NCBI GenBank assembly: GCA_900316835.1
Contig: ONEL01000017.1
Coordinates: 33,897 to 97,896 of the forward strand
Length of the DNA: 64,000 nucleotides
DNA from: an uncultured Prevotellaceae bacterium
Lineage (GTDB): Bacteria > Bacteroidota > Bacteroidia > Bacteroidales > Muribaculaceae
Direction of reading: 5' to 3'
The notes below the pieces were generated by a model. It saw nothing but the letters and a program-made list of their open reading frames with translations. It had not been told where the DNA came from and ran no database searches. The first letter of the stretch is position 1, and every line of letters starts with the position of its first letter. This document shows, piece after piece, positions 18,008 to 26,751 of the stretch. The position numbers were made by a program, and so were the translations under genes.

Positions 18008-19569
18008 AAAAGTATAACATTATCACTCTCATTGTGGTTGCCTTAGTAACACTAACTGGCTGCAACAAGAAAGATAATTCCTATCTTGAAGACACTAAAT
18101 ACCTGTCGGTAAGGCTACAAGGTAGCGACAAGTGGAGCATTCTCGACATCGAGACTGGAAATGTGATTGCTCGAGATGCTTTCAAAAACACCCCATCGGC
18201 GATTACCGACGACATGTTCTTTGTCTACAACGATAATGGACGCATCGACTACTATAACGTGGCCGACTGCAAGAAACCCGTGAACAAGGAGCCATACGGC
18301 AGCGCCACTAGCTTCAGTGGCGGACATGCCGTGGTGAGCAAGCCCGGTAAACCTCTAGAGGTCATCGACAAGCAGTGTAACACAGTGGCTGAACTCTCGC
18401 CCAGCGTGCTTAATGCCGCCATGTTCCGTCACGGACGCTCATTAATCCACACCGACCTGGACCGCTATGGCTATATCGACACTCATGGCGATACCGTGAT
18501 GGCACCAAACCTGGGCTTTGCCAAGTCGTTTATGGCCGACGATGTGGCACTCGTGTCATTCAACACCGCAGGCGACACCACAGCCACATTGAGCGTGATA
18601 GACCTTGCAGGAAAGAAGTTGTGCGACATCGACACCAAGGTATACCAAATTCTCACTCCCTACTACCGTATGGGAGTACTTGCCGCCGGCAAGAAAGACT
18701 CGGTGGTCTATCTCGACAAGAACGGAAAGGAGACCACTACCCCACTAGAAATGCCCAAGAAAATCAAGGATGCCAACTACCGCGATGGCCGCTACTGTGG
18801 CGATGGCAAGTACATGGTGATTAAGGGCGACATGATGGGACTGGTAGATGGCGATAACAATGTGCTCATTCCTTTCAAGCACAAGTACATGAACAACGTT
18901 ACCAGCGAGCGCTACATCGTGGGTAATGATAGCGTGATGACTCTCGTTGATGATCATGGCAAGCAAGTGGGAAAAGAAAAATTTGTTGACTACAAGCAAC
19001 TCGACAGCGAGGCTAACGCGGTGAGAGGTTACATCAACCTTGAGGTCACTGCCGCCAACCTGCTCAGCTTTATTGGCGAAGACAATGCTTGTGGCGCCAA
19101 GAAAGGTGCCACCCTCATGGACATGAATCAGCTTGTGGGAGTGCAGCCAGCAGCCTACCTTGGCATGCGCCAAATCGACCGCGCCATGCTTCCCATGGTC
19201 TATAGTTATCACTTTGATAGTGATATCGCCACCACCAGCACCGACAGCTTGAGCTCCATCGAACCCACCGACACCGCCTCGATAGCTCAAGCCATTGACG
19301 GAGCAAAATTCAACTACGATGCCCACGTCACTGGAGTGAGCATTAGCTTCATAGTGCTAGAGTGCCTACCAGGAACCGAGGAGCGCCTATGCCAGCTCAT
19401 GAGCAACGCCATGGGCTCTAAAGGATTTAACCTCAACCCCGATGGCTCTTTCACCAGCGATGCTGGCACCAAGGTGGTAATGGGCTATGAGAAAGGCGTG
19501 TTTGAGCTAAATTATTACTTCAATGCCACCGACGCGCAACCACTGCCCCGCGTTAGTCGCAAAGAGTAA
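18004..19569 (+). CDS. WG-repeat-like lipoprotein
   Basis: From ATG 18004 the product is 521 residues. It starts MKKYNIITLIVVALVTLTGC, a clean lipoprotein signal (Cys20). The body is a chain of short beta units of the WG-repeat kind (KWSILDIETGNVI, YGYIDTHGDTVMAPNLG, YMVIKGDMMGLVDGDNNVLI), which build a beta-propeller-like surface. A C-terminal part from about 340 is mixed alpha/beta and lacks repeats. Function is unknown; binding of a ligand at the outer membrane is plausible. Its promoter region is duplicated in front of the toxin-antitoxin module upstream, suggesting it was once directly behind ruvC. Confidence 0.75.
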   Translation: MKKYNIITLIVVALVTLTGCNKKDNSYLEDTKYLSVRLQGSDKWSILDIETGNVIARDAFKNTPSAITDDMFFVYNDNGRIDYYNVADCKKPVNKEPYGSATSFSGGHAVVSKPGKPLEVIDKQCNTVAELSPSVLNAAMFRHGRSLIHTDLDRYGYIDTHGDTVMAPNLGFAKSFMADDVALVSFNTAGDTTATLSVIDLAGKKLCDIDTKVYQILTPYYRMGVLAAGKKDSVVYLDKNGKETTTPLEMPKKIKDANYRDGRYCGDGKYMVIKGDMMGLVDGDNNVLIPFKHKYMNNVTSERYIVGNDSVMTLVDDHGKQVGKEKFVDYKQLDSEANAVRGYINLEVTAANLLSFIGEDNACGAKKGATLMDMNQLVGVQPAAYLGMRQIDRAMLPMVYSYHFDSDIATTSTDSLSSIEPTDTASIAQAIDGAKFNYDAHVTGVSISFIVLECLPGTEERLCQLMSNAMGSKGFNLNPDGSFTSDAGTKVVMGYEKGVFELNYYFNATDAQPLPRVSRKE

Positions 19570-19657
19570 AAACAATGGCACGCTTTTTGCAAGATATTAT
19601 CACAAACTTAAATTTAAAACTTAACATCTATAACTTAAACACTTAACACTTACTACA

Positions 19658-19951
19658 ATGTCTTGCACAAGAGTTCTACTAGCAATCATCTTCCCTCCCC
19701 TTGCCGTTGTCGACAAGGGGTGCGGGTCGTTCTTGATAGTTTTCATCCTCACCTGCTGTGGATGGATTCCTGGAGTGATAGCTGCTCTAGTCATCCTCAA
19801 CAACGATAAGGGACAACACTACAACCATGGCTACAATCAAGGTTATAACCAAGGCTATAACAAAGGCTATAACCAGGGGGCGAGCCAAAATCTCTATGGT
19901 AACAACCAGCCACATAATGCTAACAGAAATAGTGGCTGGAAAGGATGGTGA
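19658..19951 (+). CDS. YqaE/Pmp3 family membrane protein with repeat tail
   Basis: The first 50 residues (LLAIIFPPLAVVDKGCG, then ILTCCGWIPGVIAALVIL) match the two-helix YqaE/Pmp3 (UPF0057) fold, small proteins linked to membrane potential and salt or cold stress. Unlike the usual 52-residue forms it carries a 45-residue hydrophilic tail with four GYNQ/GYNK repeats (HGYNQGYNQGYNKGYNQG), then an Asn-rich end. The gene stands alone, 34 bases before the Fur-type regulator on the same strand, so the two could be co-expressed. Confidence 0.85.
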   Translation: MSCTRVLLAIIFPPLAVVDKGCGSFLIVFILTCCGWIPGVIAALVILNNDKGQHYNHGYNQGYNQGYNKGYNQGASQNLYGNNQPHNANRNSGWKGW

Positions 19952-19987
19952 CAAGCCACCCCTTCTTTAAAACATAGAATAATAGTG

Positions 19988-20434
19988 ATGGATTCTCAGC
20001 AACATCTCACCCACATTCTCGAGCATCGAGACATTAAGCCCACAGCCATGCGCCTGCTGGTGTTACGCGCTATGCTTGAGAGCGACGAGGCCTTCTCGTT
20101 GCTCAGCCTTGAGCAACGTCTCGACACGGTCGACAAGTCCACCATCTATCGCTGCATCACTCTGTTCCTTACCCACCATCTCATACATGCCATCGACGAT
20201 GGAACAGGAACTATAAAATATGCCGTGTGCGACAGCAGTTGCCACTGTGGTGAGGAAGGCGAGCATCTCGACGACCTGCACGCCCATTTCTACTGTGAGC
20301 GTTGCCACCACACTTATTGCCTGAGTCGCATCCATGTTCCGGTGGTATCGCTTCCTGGCAACTTTCAGGTTCATAGTATCAACTATGTGCTCAAAGGTAT
20401 TTGCTCTCACTGCACCAGCAAGGACAACCAATGA
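19988..20434 (+). CDS. Fur family transcriptional regulator
   Basis: The 148-residue protein starts at ATG 19988; a GTG one codon earlier is possible. The winged helix (DIKPTAMRLLVLRAM, then LEQRLDTVDKSTIYRCITLF, the recognition helix) is followed by a dimerisation domain with His-rich metal ligands (CHCGEEGEHLDDLHAHFYC) and two Cys pairs, CERC and CSHC, for the structural zinc. The Thr-Ile-Tyr-Arg helix is diagnostic of Fur/Zur/PerR. Which metal it senses cannot be told; the extra CHC and HLDDLHAHF cluster is somewhat Zur-like. No obvious palindromic Fur box was found next to it. Confidence 0.9.
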   Translation: MDSQQHLTHILEHRDIKPTAMRLLVLRAMLESDEAFSLLSLEQRLDTVDKSTIYRCITLFLTHHLIHAIDDGTGTIKYAVCDSSCHCGEEGEHLDDLHAHFYCERCHHTYCLSRIHVPVVSLPGNFQVHSINYVLKGICSHCTSKDNQ

Positions 20435-20622
20435 TTGCTCTCACATCTATTAATTGCGACCATTTGTCTATAAAAAATGCTCAAACACCCCCTTTTCCAC
20501 TCACCACATGACAATGTAAATTAAACTTCTCTCACCCAAAATGGTCAAAATAACAGCGAGAAGCACTAAATAGTCTCTCGCGCGAAACCAAAGATATTGC
20601 AAACAACAAAAAATATACTATT

Positions 20623-22095
20623 ATGAAAAAAGATTTCTCCCATTATTTCGCAAGCGTAGCCTTAGTGATAGCTATGATTGCTTTAGCAATGCCGGCGGCA
20701 GCACAAGGACGCCGACCAGGTGGTCATGGCAGTGGCAACGCGCCACAGGCAGGTGGACGCTCAAGCGCCACAATGCAATCTCCCCGTAGCAGTAGTTCTT
20801 CAAGCCGACCAAGCGCTACCATGCAATCACCTCGCAGCAGTAGTGTCTCGTCGAGCCGTCCCAGTTCATCTCCACAAAGCTACAATCGTAGCAGTAGCTC
20901 AAGTCGCCCCAGCGCCTCTCCACAAAGCTACAATCGCAGCAACAACCAGGTGAACCGTAGCGTGAGCAATAATAATCGCCCCAGCAGTGGCAATCGTTCA
21001 TGGGGTGACATCAACAATGGAAACAATCGCCCTTCGGGGGGTAGTGGAATGACAGCACGTCCTGCCACTAGCAATCGCCCTAATAGCGACTTCAAAGCTA
21101 CCTATAACACCACTAAACCAGTGAGCCAAAACATGGAACGCGGCAAAATTGTAAAACCTGCCGATAACAAGCACGGAGGCAACCATGGTGGCAATGGTGG
21201 CGGAAACTACCGTCCTGGCGACAACAACGGCGGTGGCAACCATGGCGGTAACTACCGTCCTGGCGACAACAACGGCGGCGGAAACAATCGTGGCGGAAAC
21301 CATGGTGGAAACTATCGCCCTGGTGACAATCGTGGCGGAAACCATGGCGGAAACTATCGTCCAGGCGACAATCGTGGCGGAAACCATGGCGGAAACTACC
21401 GTCCTGGCGACAATCGTGGCAACCATCGCCCGGGTGGCAACTATGGTCACGGCGGTCCACAACATCGTCCACACCATGGTGGCATCAACCACGGCGGTCC
21501 ACGTCCCGACTACAACCGCTATCGCTGGACTAGCAGCTTCCGTCCTCGCGTGCGTCACGACCGCTGGTACGACTACTATCGATACAACCGCTGGAGCTGG
21601 CGCGCTCCCATTGCTCCTCCCGTGCGCATGTGGCGTCCACGCGTCGTGTGGTATTACCGCCCCGTAATTCCTGTAGGCTTCCGCTACTATGCCTCAGCAC
21701 CCATCATCACTGGAGTTCTGGGTTTGGAATTTGGAACCTATCTTGATGCTTCGCTCAACTTCTTGTACTACAATGGCTACAACATTGACGGCTATCAGGA
21801 CAATGTGGTCTACCTGCGCGACGTGCAGATGATGGGCTATAGCTGGCCCGACGTAATGTTGCAGTACGACAATGGCGGTGGTATGTGCTACGCTCAGTTC
21901 ACCACCTCATCGAGCTATCAAGACAATTATCGCTTCGACAACCTTTACCACAGCCTGTGCAACACCTATGGTTCCCCCATCCGTGGTAACAATGGTGAAT
22001 TCTCTTGGTACGGAGGCAACGGAACCGGCTACATCAACCTGTACTTCAACTACGACGCTGGTCGTTACTACACAGTGCTCACATTTGGAGCATAA
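20623..22095 (+). CDS. Secreted protein with Ser- and Gly/Asn-rich repeats
   Basis: The 490-residue protein has a signal peptide (ALAMPAAAQGRRPGG), about 120 residues of Ser/Arg/Pro repeats (SSATMQSPRSS, PSSSPQSYNRS) and a Gly/Asn block (about 185-280) with tandem GGNHGGNYRPGDN units. The C-terminal domain (about 300-490) is Tyr/Trp-rich and ordered: YRWTSSFRPR, RYNRWSWRAPI, VLGLEFGTYLDASLNFLYYN and a final ISWYGGN-like strand series. The same C-terminal domain follows a different low-complexity spacer in the paralogue at 23.3-24.6 kb. Function is unknown; a cell-surface or matrix role fits the composition. Confidence 0.8.
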   Translation: MKKDFSHYFASVALVIAMIALAMPAAAQGRRPGGHGSGNAPQAGGRSSATMQSPRSSSSSSRPSATMQSPRSSSVSSSRPSSSPQSYNRSSSSSRPSASPQSYNRSNNQVNRSVSNNNRPSSGNRSWGDINNGNNRPSGGSGMTARPATSNRPNSDFKATYNTTKPVSQNMERGKIVKPADNKHGGNHGGNGGGNYRPGDNNGGGNHGGNYRPGDNNGGGNNRGGNHGGNYRPGDNRGGNHGGNYRPGDNRGGNHGGNYRPGDNRGNHRPGGNYGHGGPQHRPHHGGINHGGPRPDYNRYRWTSSFRPRVRHDRWYDYYRYNRWSWRAPIAPPVRMWRPRVVWYYRPVIPVGFRYYASAPIITGVLGLEFGTYLDASLNFLYYNGYNIDGYQDNVVYLRDVQMMGYSWPDVMLQYDNGGGMCYAQFTTSSSYQDNYRFDNLYHSLCNTYGSPIRGNNGEFSWYGGNGTGYINLYFNYDAGRYYTVLTFGA

Positions 22096-22158
22096 CACCG
22101 CCAGCTTCATTCATCACTAGCAAAAATTCCTTTTCTATATTTGCTCTATACACAAGTT

Positions 22159-22201
22159 CAGCGTCGCCACAAGCAATCTTGAAAGCGACGCTGGCTTTTT
22201 T
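22159..22201 (+). terminator. Rho-independent terminator
   Basis: Nine-base arms CAGCGTCGC (22159-22167) and GCGACGCTG (22185-22193) precede GGC and seven T. It ends the repeat-protein gene. Confidence 0.8.
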
Positions 22202-22272
22202 TGCGACTTTTAGAACACTAATAACTCCAAATACCACCAGTATCACCCATTTTCCAATTCACAAAAACACTA

Positions 22273-22280
22273 TACCTTTG
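22273..22280 (+). promoter_or_regulatory. -7 box upstream of the gene at 22360
   Basis: TACCTTTG matches the consensus about 80 bases before the start codon. No TTG is well placed upstream. Confidence 0.45.
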
Positions 22281-22359
22281 CAGTCGCTTTTGTGATGAGA
22301 AATCACGCTTAGCGAGATATAATAAAATATTTAAACCCATTATTAATAATATTTAGAGT

Positions 22360-22995
22360 ATGAGAAAATTATTATTTAGCGCAGTGTTTGCGCTTTGCGT
22401 TTTGTGCGGTTACGCGCAGCAGTATGTGGATGTGGATCGCGAAGTAATTGAAATCCCCTATAACTATATCAACAATAGTAGCATAAGTTTAAAAAACAAA
22501 CTTGTAAAAATATTTGGTGTTGAATACACTGTCGACATTCAAAATATAAGGCTCAGCCCTAACTGGTTTGGAGTAGAAATTATTGCCAAGAATTCCCAAG
22601 ATGGCACTTGGAGCACCGAAGACTGGAGCATTGAGCAGTCATGCGTAAATGAAGACAAGACCGCCGACATCCATGGCAACACATCGAGCTGCAAAGCTAG
22701 CCTATTTCAAAACTATGACTTTGAAGTTAACTCAATAGTTCACTTGCTCACCCCCGAAACACACAGCAACATTGAGGTGGAATATATAATTCGCGACAAC
22801 AATGGAGCTAAGTTCACGCTGGTGCTTGTGTTCCCTTACAACTCTGGCACTATCACAGCCATCGACAGCGTGCTAGCAACCGAGCAGCAACCCATTGAGT
22901 ACTATGACTTGCAAGGCAACCGCCTGCTCGCCCCCACAAGCGGCATCATCATCGAGAAACAAGGTAGCCGCGTGAGCAAGAAGCTCTATCGTTAA
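22360..22995 (+). CDS. Secreted protein of unknown function with sorting-like C-terminus
   Basis: The 211-residue protein has a signal peptide (FALCVLCGYAQQ) and a central beta-rich domain of about 150 residues without a recognised family. The last 33 residues (IEYYDLQGNRLLAP, then SGIIIEKQGSRVSKKLYR) follow the D-x-x-G-R ... GIYI ... G-x-x-x-K-K plan seen at the ends of many Bacteroidales exported proteins and related to type IX secretion tails. Similar endings occur in this window at 34.6, 41.6 and 52.7 kb. The protein is probably exported to the surface or medium. Confidence 0.65.
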   Translation: MRKLLFSAVFALCVLCGYAQQYVDVDREVIEIPYNYINNSSISLKNKLVKIFGVEYTVDIQNIRLSPNWFGVEIIAKNSQDGTWSTEDWSIEQSCVNEDKTADIHGNTSSCKASLFQNYDFEVNSIVHLLTPETHSNIEVEYIIRDNNGAKFTLVLVFPYNSGTITAIDSVLATEQQPIEYYDLQGNRLLAPTSGIIIEKQGSRVSKKLYR

Positions 22996-23059
22996 CATCT
23001 TGTTATACACGATTCGTTCATAAGGTTTGGATTAAATATAGTTAACACACACACATCGC

Positions 23060-23105
23060 ACAATACACCCACATGTGATTTTAGGTCGCATAATGGGTGT
23101 ATTGT
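23060..23105 (+). terminator. Rho-independent terminator
   Basis: Twelve-base perfect arms (ACAATACACCCA, 23060-23071, and its complement 23094-23105) are followed by CTTTTTTG. It ends the gene at 22360-22995. Confidence 0.85.
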
Positions 23106-23110
23106 CTTTT

Positions 23111-23144
23111 TTGTTGCGCAAGTGAAGAAAAATGCTTACCTTTG
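23111..23144 (+). promoter_or_regulatory. Promoter with a long leader before the second repeat protein
   Basis: TTG at 23114-23116 and TACCTTTG at 23137-23144 are 20 bases apart. Transcription from here would leave a leader of about 150 bases before the ATG at 23300, and this leader holds a small open frame. Confidence 0.65.
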
Positions 23145-23178
23145 GTAGATTTTTTTAGGCAGTTGGTCTATAGAAACG

Positions 23179-23271
23179 ATGAAAACGGCAGTAATAGCAG
23201 TCATCGGGGCAAATGCCAGTGTTAAACCTAAACCATTTATTAAGGTCAAACTAGCAAAGAAAAACATTTAA
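23179..23271 (+). CDS. Possible 30-residue leader peptide
   Basis: An ATG at 23179 opens 30 codons ending in TAA at 23271, between the promoter and the repeat-protein gene. The peptide starts MKTAVIAVIGANASVK and ends KLAKKNI, hydrophobic then strongly basic. It could be a translated leader that regulates the downstream gene, or a chance frame; nothing beyond position and composition supports it. Confidence 0.25.
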   Translation: MKTAVIAVIGANASVKPKPFIKVKLAKKNI

Positions 23272-23299
23272 ATTATTCACATTTTAAAATTAGAGCATT

Positions 23300-24556
23300 A
23301 TGAAAAGGACAGTTTACAACACAATGATTGGCTTGATGCTCGCATGCGGGCTCGCCATGACATCGACTGGAGCAATGGCACAAGGCCGTCGTCCAGCATC
23401 CAATTCAAATGCGGCAGCAGCAGGCAACCGCAGTGTTGCCACTGCCACTCCACGAAATAATAATGCCGCAACAGTAACTAACAATGTAGCTCCCGCAAGC
23501 CGCTCGACTGCCACAACGGCACGTCAATCGGTAAGTAGTAGCCCCCAGGTGAATCGCAATAGCAGCGTGAGCAACAATGCCAGCAACCGCACAGCAACCT
23601 CCACCAGCACTACTCGTCCCAGTGTAAACAAGGGCTCTACCAGCACCAGCACTGCGCGTCCTAGCACTAGTGGCAACAAATCAAGCTCAGTGCGTCCCTC
23701 GGCAGGCAACCGCTCGGCAAGTGGCAACAGCGTGAGCACCACTATCAACACCAGCACCAGCAACGTTCGCCCTGCCACAAACACTAACAATGGTGGCAGC
23801 AACCTTCGTCCCGGTAGCAACAACAGTGGTAGCAACAACACCGTTCGCCATGGCTCAACTGGTAACAATGGTAGTAATAGAGGACACGTAGCAGTTCCTA
23901 GCCGTCGCCCAAGCGACAACCGCCCCAAGGTGGCTGGCACAGTGATGACAGGCGCTAGTCCCAAGGTTGACTACAATGCTTATCGCTACACCAGCAGCTG
24001 GCGTCCTCGCTACGATGGCGACCGCTTCTTCAACAACTATCGTTACAACAGTTGGAACTGGGCAAGTCCCATTCGTCCCTCGGTTCGCCCTTGGCGTCCC
24101 ACCACCGTTTGGGTATACCGTCCCATCGTGACAGTGAACATTAGCCGCTACTCAAGCTATCCCACCATTGGTGGCGTGCTTGGCCTCGCATGGGGAACTT
24201 CATTCGGCAACGTATTGAACTACCTCTACTACAGTGGCTACTACATCGACGGATACATGGACAACGTAGTATACCTGACCGACGTGAGCTTGCTCAACTA
24301 CGACTGGGACGACGTCATGATCCAGTTTGATGGCAACAACAGGATGGACTATGTAGAGTTTGCTTACTGGGATTCAAGCTATGATACCAGTCGCTACTAC
24401 AGCCTCTACAACTACCTGTGCAGCATGTATGGCAGCCCTGTTAGCTACAATAATGCGATGTACTCCTGGTATGGAGGCGACGGCATTGGGTTCGTGAACC
24501 TGGGCTTGCAATACACCCCCGACTACAACTACACCATCCTCGCCTTTGGCGTGTGA
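23300..24556 (+). CDS. Paralogous secreted Ser/Thr/Asn-rich protein
   Basis: The 418-residue protein has a signal peptide (STGAMAQGRRPASN), a spacer of about 190 residues made almost only of Ser, Thr, Asn, Ala and Arg, and a C-terminal domain from about 225 clearly homologous to that of the gene at 20.6 kb: YRYTSSWRPRYDGDRFF, YNSWNWASPIRPS, VLGLAWGTSFGNVLNYLYYS, YIDGYMDNVVYL and a final WYGGDGIGFVNLGLQY. The mature N-terminus also starts QGRRP in both. The spacers differ entirely (Ser/Thr here, GNHGGNYRPGD there), so the C-terminal domain is the functional unit and the spacer is free to vary. Function unknown. Confidence 0.8.
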   Translation: MKRTVYNTMIGLMLACGLAMTSTGAMAQGRRPASNSNAAAAGNRSVATATPRNNNAATVTNNVAPASRSTATTARQSVSSSPQVNRNSSVSNNASNRTATSTSTTRPSVNKGSTSTSTARPSTSGNKSSSVRPSAGNRSASGNSVSTTINTSTSNVRPATNTNNGGSNLRPGSNNSGSNNTVRHGSTGNNGSNRGHVAVPSRRPSDNRPKVAGTVMTGASPKVDYNAYRYTSSWRPRYDGDRFFNNYRYNSWNWASPIRPSVRPWRPTTVWVYRPIVTVNISRYSSYPTIGGVLGLAWGTSFGNVLNYLYYSGYYIDGYMDNVVYLTDVSLLNYDWDDVMIQFDGNNRMDYVEFAYWDSSYDTSRYYSLYNYLCSMYGSPVSYNNAMYSWYGGDGIGFVNLGLQYTPDYNYTILAFGV

Positions 24557-24996
24557 GATAATGGTTAACTGCTAGTAGAAAGGAAAACAAATTAGAATAA
24601 TCACTTCCAAGCGCTATCAAGAGTTAAAGCCTCTTGATAGCGTTTTTCTTTTTTAGCTGAAAATTAGGGTGCGTTTTTTTGTGTATAGGCATAAAAAAAA
24701 TTATGCAGGTGTTTCTCAACAGCCGCATAAAGTAAACCTTAAAAATCTAATCCTATGAAAAAACTTGTTGCAAATATATGCCTCCAGAGCTAATCCTGCA
24801 AGTGTTGAATGAAAAAAAAACTTGTTTTTAACATTTTTTTAGCGACAATGTGCAAATCTATCGTCAGTTTGGGTAGAAACAGAATTTTTTTACAAGAAAA
24901 TAGAAGAAAAATAACTAACTTCGTGCCCTGAACATCAATTAATTATAACTCCTACCCGTTTGGGTAGGGATAAAGGAATACATCGCTTAATAACTA
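24557..24996. other. Intergenic region with terminator, decayed-looking frames and rnz promoter
   Basis: After the terminator at 24612-24648 there are two short frames beginning ATGAAAAAACTTGTTGC (24755) and ATGAAAAAAAAACTTG (24809). They look like remnants of signal-peptide starts and encode only 12 and 40 residues. TAACTTCG (24916-24923) may be a -7 box, and a perfect small palindrome CCTACCCGTTTGGGTAGG (24952-24969) lies in the rnz leader. Confidence 0.5.
24612..24648 (+). terminator. Rho-independent terminator
   Basis: Perfect 12-base arms CGCTATCAAGAG (24612-24623) and CTCTTGATAGCG (24631-24642), then TTTTTC. It ends the second repeat-protein gene. Confidence 0.9.
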
Positions 24997-25917
24997 ATGA
25001 CCGAACTAGACTTGAACATACTGGGATGTGGCTCGGCAACATCCACACTGAGGCACCTGCCATCGAGCCAGGTGATTAATGTGCGCGGGCATCTCATGAT
25101 GATTGACTGCGGTGAGGGCGCCCAGCTCGAAATGAGACGCATGAGACTCAAGTTCTCGCGGCTTAACCACATTTTCATCAGCCATCTGCATGGGGATCAC
25201 TGCTTTGGACTACCCGGACTGCTGTCGACAATGGCTTTGCAAGGAAAAGGTGGCACTGTAACTGTGCACATTTTTAAAGAGGGCGCCGAGCAGTTTGGAC
25301 GCCTGCTTGACTACTTTTGCCGTGAGCGCCCCTATGAACTCAAGTTTAATATTATTGATACCCACAAGGCGGTAATCTACGAGGATGACGCCATCACGGT
25401 AAGCACTATTCCTCTCACTCACCGCTTGCCTTGTGTGGGCTTTTTATTTCGCGAGAAACCCAAGCTACGCCACATAAACCCCGTGGCGTGTCGCAACCAC
25501 GATGTCCCCAAGCACTTCATGAACAGCCTGCGCCAGGGTGCCGACTTTGTGACTCCCACCGGCATCGTTATTCCCAATAAAGAACTCACCACCGAGCCCG
25601 ACCCTGAAATCTCCTATGCCTACTGTAGCGACACCAAGTATTCCAAGCGGGTGATAAAAGCTGTGGAGGGGGTAGACTGGCTATATCACGAGTCGACCTA
25701 TGGTGACGAGAACTTGAAAAATGCCGTCAAGCGATACCACAGCACAGCTCGACAGGCAGCCATGGTGGCACGCGAGGCTGGTGTAAAACGCCTCATCCTG
25801 GGGCATTACAGCAATCGCTACGACGATGAGAACATCCTCCTGCGGCAGGCACAAGAAGAATTCCCCGCCACCATTCTGGGCAACGAGGGAATGAAGATTG
25901 ACTTGAATAAATTGTAG
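24997..25917 (+). CDS. rnz: Ribonuclease Z (tRNA 3' processing)
   Basis: The 306-residue protein is a short-form tRNase Z. Metal ligands are SHLHGDHC (His63, His65, Asp67, His68), the distal TYGDEN and GHYSNRYDD motifs supply the rest, and VRGHLMMIDCGEGAQLEMRR near the N-terminus is the standard metallo-beta-lactamase strand. It removes the 3' trailer of tRNA precursors; here the two tRNA genes of the window do not encode a full CCA. A small leader palindrome at 24952-24969 precedes it. The methyltransferase gene faces it, with stop codons 15 bases apart. Confidence 0.94.
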   Translation: MTELDLNILGCGSATSTLRHLPSSQVINVRGHLMMIDCGEGAQLEMRRMRLKFSRLNHIFISHLHGDHCFGLPGLLSTMALQGKGGTVTVHIFKEGAEQFGRLLDYFCRERPYELKFNIIDTHKAVIYEDDAITVSTIPLTHRLPCVGFLFREKPKLRHINPVACRNHDVPKHFMNSLRQGADFVTPTGIVIPNKELTTEPDPEISYAYCSDTKYSKRVIKAVEGVDWLYHESTYGDENLKNAVKRYHSTARQAAMVAREAGVKRLILGHYSNRYDDENILLRQAQEEFPATILGNEGMKIDLNKL

Positions 25918-25932
25918 ATAAAGACTAATCAG

Positions 25933-26700
25933 CTACTTGAGCGATGAGCGACATAGCTCACTAATGGTAATTGCCGCGGCTATGCCCACGTTAAGGCTCT
26001 CGCTATGAGCTCCACGGCGTGGCATGGCTGGAATGTGCAAGCGCTGTGTGACATGAGATGCCACCTTGGCACTAATGCCCTGTCCTTCATTGCCAAACAC
26101 CACAAACGCTCCCTTATCGGGCAGCTCGCTCGTGTAAATATTGTCGCCATCGAGGAATGTTCCCAGCACCGGCAAGTCGTTATAATCATCGAGCAACATG
26201 TCAAGGTCGCAATAGTGAACCTTCACGCGGCTAATAGCCCCCATTGTGGCTTGCACAACCTTGTGATTATAAACGTCAACAGTCGACTTGCTGGCAAACA
26301 CATTGTTTATACCATACCAGTCGGCAAGGCGCATAATGGTGCCTAGGTTGCCCGGATCCTGAATGTTATCGAGCACGAGGTTAAGACCACCGCGCACTTC
26401 GCTAGGGGTATAACCCACTTGTGGAATTTCATACACCGCCATGACATCGCTTGCGGTAGTAAATTGCGACATCTTTGCCATTTGCCCCTTGTTGGCAAAA
26501 ACTATCTTGTGGTAGTGCTCGGCGGTGCCTTGCTGCTCATACCAGGCACGCGTGGCAATGAGGTAACGGCAGTTGAAGGCATGCCACGTGTCGCGCACAC
26601 ATTTCCAGCCTTCGGCAACAAATAGCCCCTCCTTGTCGCGATATTTTTTCACTGCCAGAGACGACACCAGCTTTATTATTCCATTATTGATATCTTGCAT
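25933..26700 (-). CDS. SpoU/TrmH-type RNA 2'-O-methyltransferase
   Basis: From the likely start at 26700 the product is 255 residues; a longer frame from 26745 overlaps the end of the PP2C gene and lacks family support. The N-terminal substrate-binding part (LAVKKYRDKEGLFVAEG) precedes the SPOUT knot: LVLDNIQDPGNLGTIMR (motif 1), AFVVFGNEGQGIS (motif 2) and IPAMPRRGAHSESLNVGIAAAI (motif 3, given in part). It uses S-adenosylmethionine to methylate a ribose of tRNA or rRNA; the target is not known. It probably follows the PP2C gene in one transcript. Confidence 0.9.
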   Translation of the reverse strand: MQDINNGIIKLVSSLAVKKYRDKEGLFVAEGWKCVRDTWHAFNCRYLIATRAWYEQQGTAEHYHKIVFANKGQMAKMSQFTTASDVMAVYEIPQVGYTPSEVRGGLNLVLDNIQDPGNLGTIMRLADWYGINNVFASKSTVDVYNHKVVQATMGAISRVKVHYCDLDMLLDDYNDLPVLGTFLDGDNIYTSELPDKGAFVVFGNEGQGISAKVASHVTQRLHIPAMPRRGAHSESLNVGIAAAITISELCRSSLK

Positions 26701-26751
26701 TGTAGCTGCTTGAGTTGTAACAAAATTAAAGTTTCTTGTCTTCAATTATTT

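Noticed and set aside
20998..21558. Repetitive open frames antisense to and out of frame with the Gly/Asn-rich gene
   Set aside because: The tandem DNA repeats keep all frames open; only the frame with a signal peptide and the conserved C-terminal domain is credible.
22360..24556. Operon of the three secreted-protein genes at 20.6-24.6 kb
   Set aside because: Clear terminators (22159, 23060, 24612) and separate promoters divide them into single-gene units.
24755..24930. Small frames starting MKKLVAN and MKKKLVFN
   Set aside because: Only 12 and 40 codons, no conserved feature, and no clear promoter; at most decayed gene starts.
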